Below are positions 5,895 through 6,599 of a DNA stretch of 6,599 bases, piece by piece. Position numbers and translations under genes: made by a program. Each line of letters opens with the position of its first letter. The first letter of the stretch is position 1. The notes under the pieces were generated by a model. The model searched no databases. It worked only from the letters and a program-made list of their open reading frames with translations, and had not been told where the DNA came from. Source of the DNA: Chloroflexota bacterium (GTDB lineage: Bacteria > Chloroflexota > UBA11872); the NCBI GenBank assembly GCA_028875175.1, contig JAPPFO010000158.1:1-6599 (forward strand), written 5' to 3'.

Positions 5895-6599
5895 ATGTCA
5901 CACGTGAAACATCGGTGGTCCGGCTTCTGGCGGCCTGGTTGGGTAACCAGCGTGCTGCTGGCGGTCAACGCTGCGGTCTTCCTGATTCAGACTGCGCAGG
6001 GCCCGGCCGGGCAGGCGTGGATCGTTCGATACGGGCTGATCCCCGCGGTGCTCGTGCAAGGGGAGCGATTCTCCATCCCCGGCGCGCCGACGCCGTATGC
6101 GCTGACGCTGCTGAGTTCCTCGTTCCTCCACGGCAACCCGGGGCACCTGGCCGTGAATCTCGCCTTCATCGCGGTCCTTGGGTCGATGGTGGAACGCGCG
6201 GTCGGCGCGTGGCGGATTGCCGTGCTGTGGACGGTCGCCGTGGTTCTGGGTGGAGCCTTCCATGTGCTGATGAACAGCGGGTCCATCGTGCCTACCATAG
6301 GGGCCAGCGCCGGGGTGGCCGGCCTGGTCGGTGTTGTGACCGTCGGCGGCTGGGGCGGGCTGATCGCTGGCGGGTTGTGGCTGTCGGTCCAGATCATCGG
6401 GGCGGTGGCCCAAGCGCCACGGCTCCTGGATCCGGACGTTGCGTGGCAAGCTCACCTCGCGGGCTATGCCGTGGGCGTTGTAGGAGGACTGCTAGTGCGC
6501 TGGGAGATTCGGCGGCGGCGGATGGCGGGGCAGGGCGGGACGGAGTCCCGGGCGCCAACAACCGGGAGTTCGCGGTCCGACGGTCGGGGAGGCCGGCAT
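5895..6599 (+). CDS. Rhomboid-family intramembrane serine protease, C-terminus cut by window edge
   Basis: Rhomboids cleave transmembrane substrates within the membrane using a Ser-His dyad. From ATG 5895 there are 235 open codons to the right edge. After a short basic N-terminus (MSHVKHRW) come several hydrophobic segments. The family motifs are present in order: FLHGNPGHLAVN (H79, H84, N88, the HxxxxHxxxN oxyanion region), GASAGVAG with nucleophile S138, and AHLAGYAVG with catalytic H187. The usual GxSG is GASA-G here, a mild variant with the Ser kept. After the last membrane helix the tail RWEIRRRRMAGQGG is basic, then Ser/Gly-rich, and not yet closed. The ATG follows the parB stop with no gap (TAGATG), and the nearest GGAG is only 3 bases before it, so translation is probably coupled to parB. 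GTG 5904 is an alternative start. Substrates are unknown. Confidence 0.92.
   Translation, partial: MSHVKHRWSGFWRPGWVTSVLLAVNAAVFLIQTAQGPAGQAWIVRYGLIPAVLVQGERFSIPGAPTPYALTLLSSSFLHGNPGHLAVNLAFIAVLGSMVERAVGAWRIAVLWTVAVVLGGAFHVLMNSGSIVPTIGASAGVAGLVGVVTVGGWGGLIAGGLWLSVQIIGAVAQAPRLLDPDVAWQAHLAGYAVGVVGGLLVRWEIRRRRMAGQGGTESRAPTTGSSRSDGRGGRH
5896..5911. promoter_or_regulatory. parS: parS centromere-like ParB-binding site
   Basis: The sequence TGTCACACGTGAAACA matches the widely conserved parS palindrome TGTTTCACGTGAAACA at 14 of 16 positions. The right half-site is perfect; the two differences are at positions 4 and 5 of the left half. It begins 2 bases after the parB stop and occupies the first six codons of the rhomboid gene. 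Three other CACGTG hexamers in the window lack matching flanks. Its match quality and adjacency to parB near a candidate oriC make it convincing. Confidence 0.8.

Noticed and set aside
5898..6455. 185-codon minus-strand frame at the right end
   Set aside because: It lies opposite the rhomboid gene with all its catalytic motifs. The product is His/Pro/Arg-rich and not protein-like.

Overview
The window comes from a GC-rich bacterial chromosome at its replication origin. It carries dnaA, a cluster of DnaA boxes with an adjacent AT-rich stretch (a candidate oriC), parB, and a centromere-like parS site. Both strands are densely coded and third positions are strongly GC. No IS element, CRISPR array, tRNA or rRNA was found. 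The style of the class A penicillin-binding protein and of DnaA would fit Chloroflexota (e.g. the SAR202/Dehalococcoidia side) or another GC-rich lineage. That is an impression, not a phylogenetic result.

Left part (1-2793): a class A penicillin-binding protein is read leftward and runs off the left edge. A VTT/DedA-type membrane protein is read rightward from a start codon that physically overlaps the PBP start (CATG at 1995-1998). A 51-residue single-TM protein with a strong ribosome binding site converges on it, with 3 bases between the stop codons.

Middle (2794-4620): a non-coding stretch of about 460 bases contains a few hairpins and is followed by dnaA. The dnaA reading frame is full length (454 codons from ATG 3256) and homologous throughout. 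It is broken by one in-frame TAA at codon 57, where a Tyr codon would be expected at the end of DnaA domain I. Only the part from about 3487 (GTG), which has all of the AAA+ and DNA-binding domains, is uninterrupted.

Right part (4621-6599): a gap of about 450 bases holds three same-direction DnaA boxes at 20-21 bp spacing, one inverted weaker box, and a 70% AT segment that could be the duplex unwinding element. parB follows, with a good ribosome binding site at ATG 5067. A rhomboid-family serine protease gene starts at the base after the parB stop and runs off the right edge. Its first six codons contain a 14/16 match to the bacterial parS consensus.

Together, DnaA would bind its boxes and open the AT-rich segment, while ParB would load at the parS beside its own gene to segregate the new origins. 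The PBP, VTT protein and rhomboid are envelope or membrane genes with no demonstrated link to replication. I see no wholly new system. The notable points are the interrupted dnaA, the parS embedded in the parB/rhomboid junction, the oriC placed between dnaA and parB without dnaN or parA alongside, and the overlapping divergent start codons.
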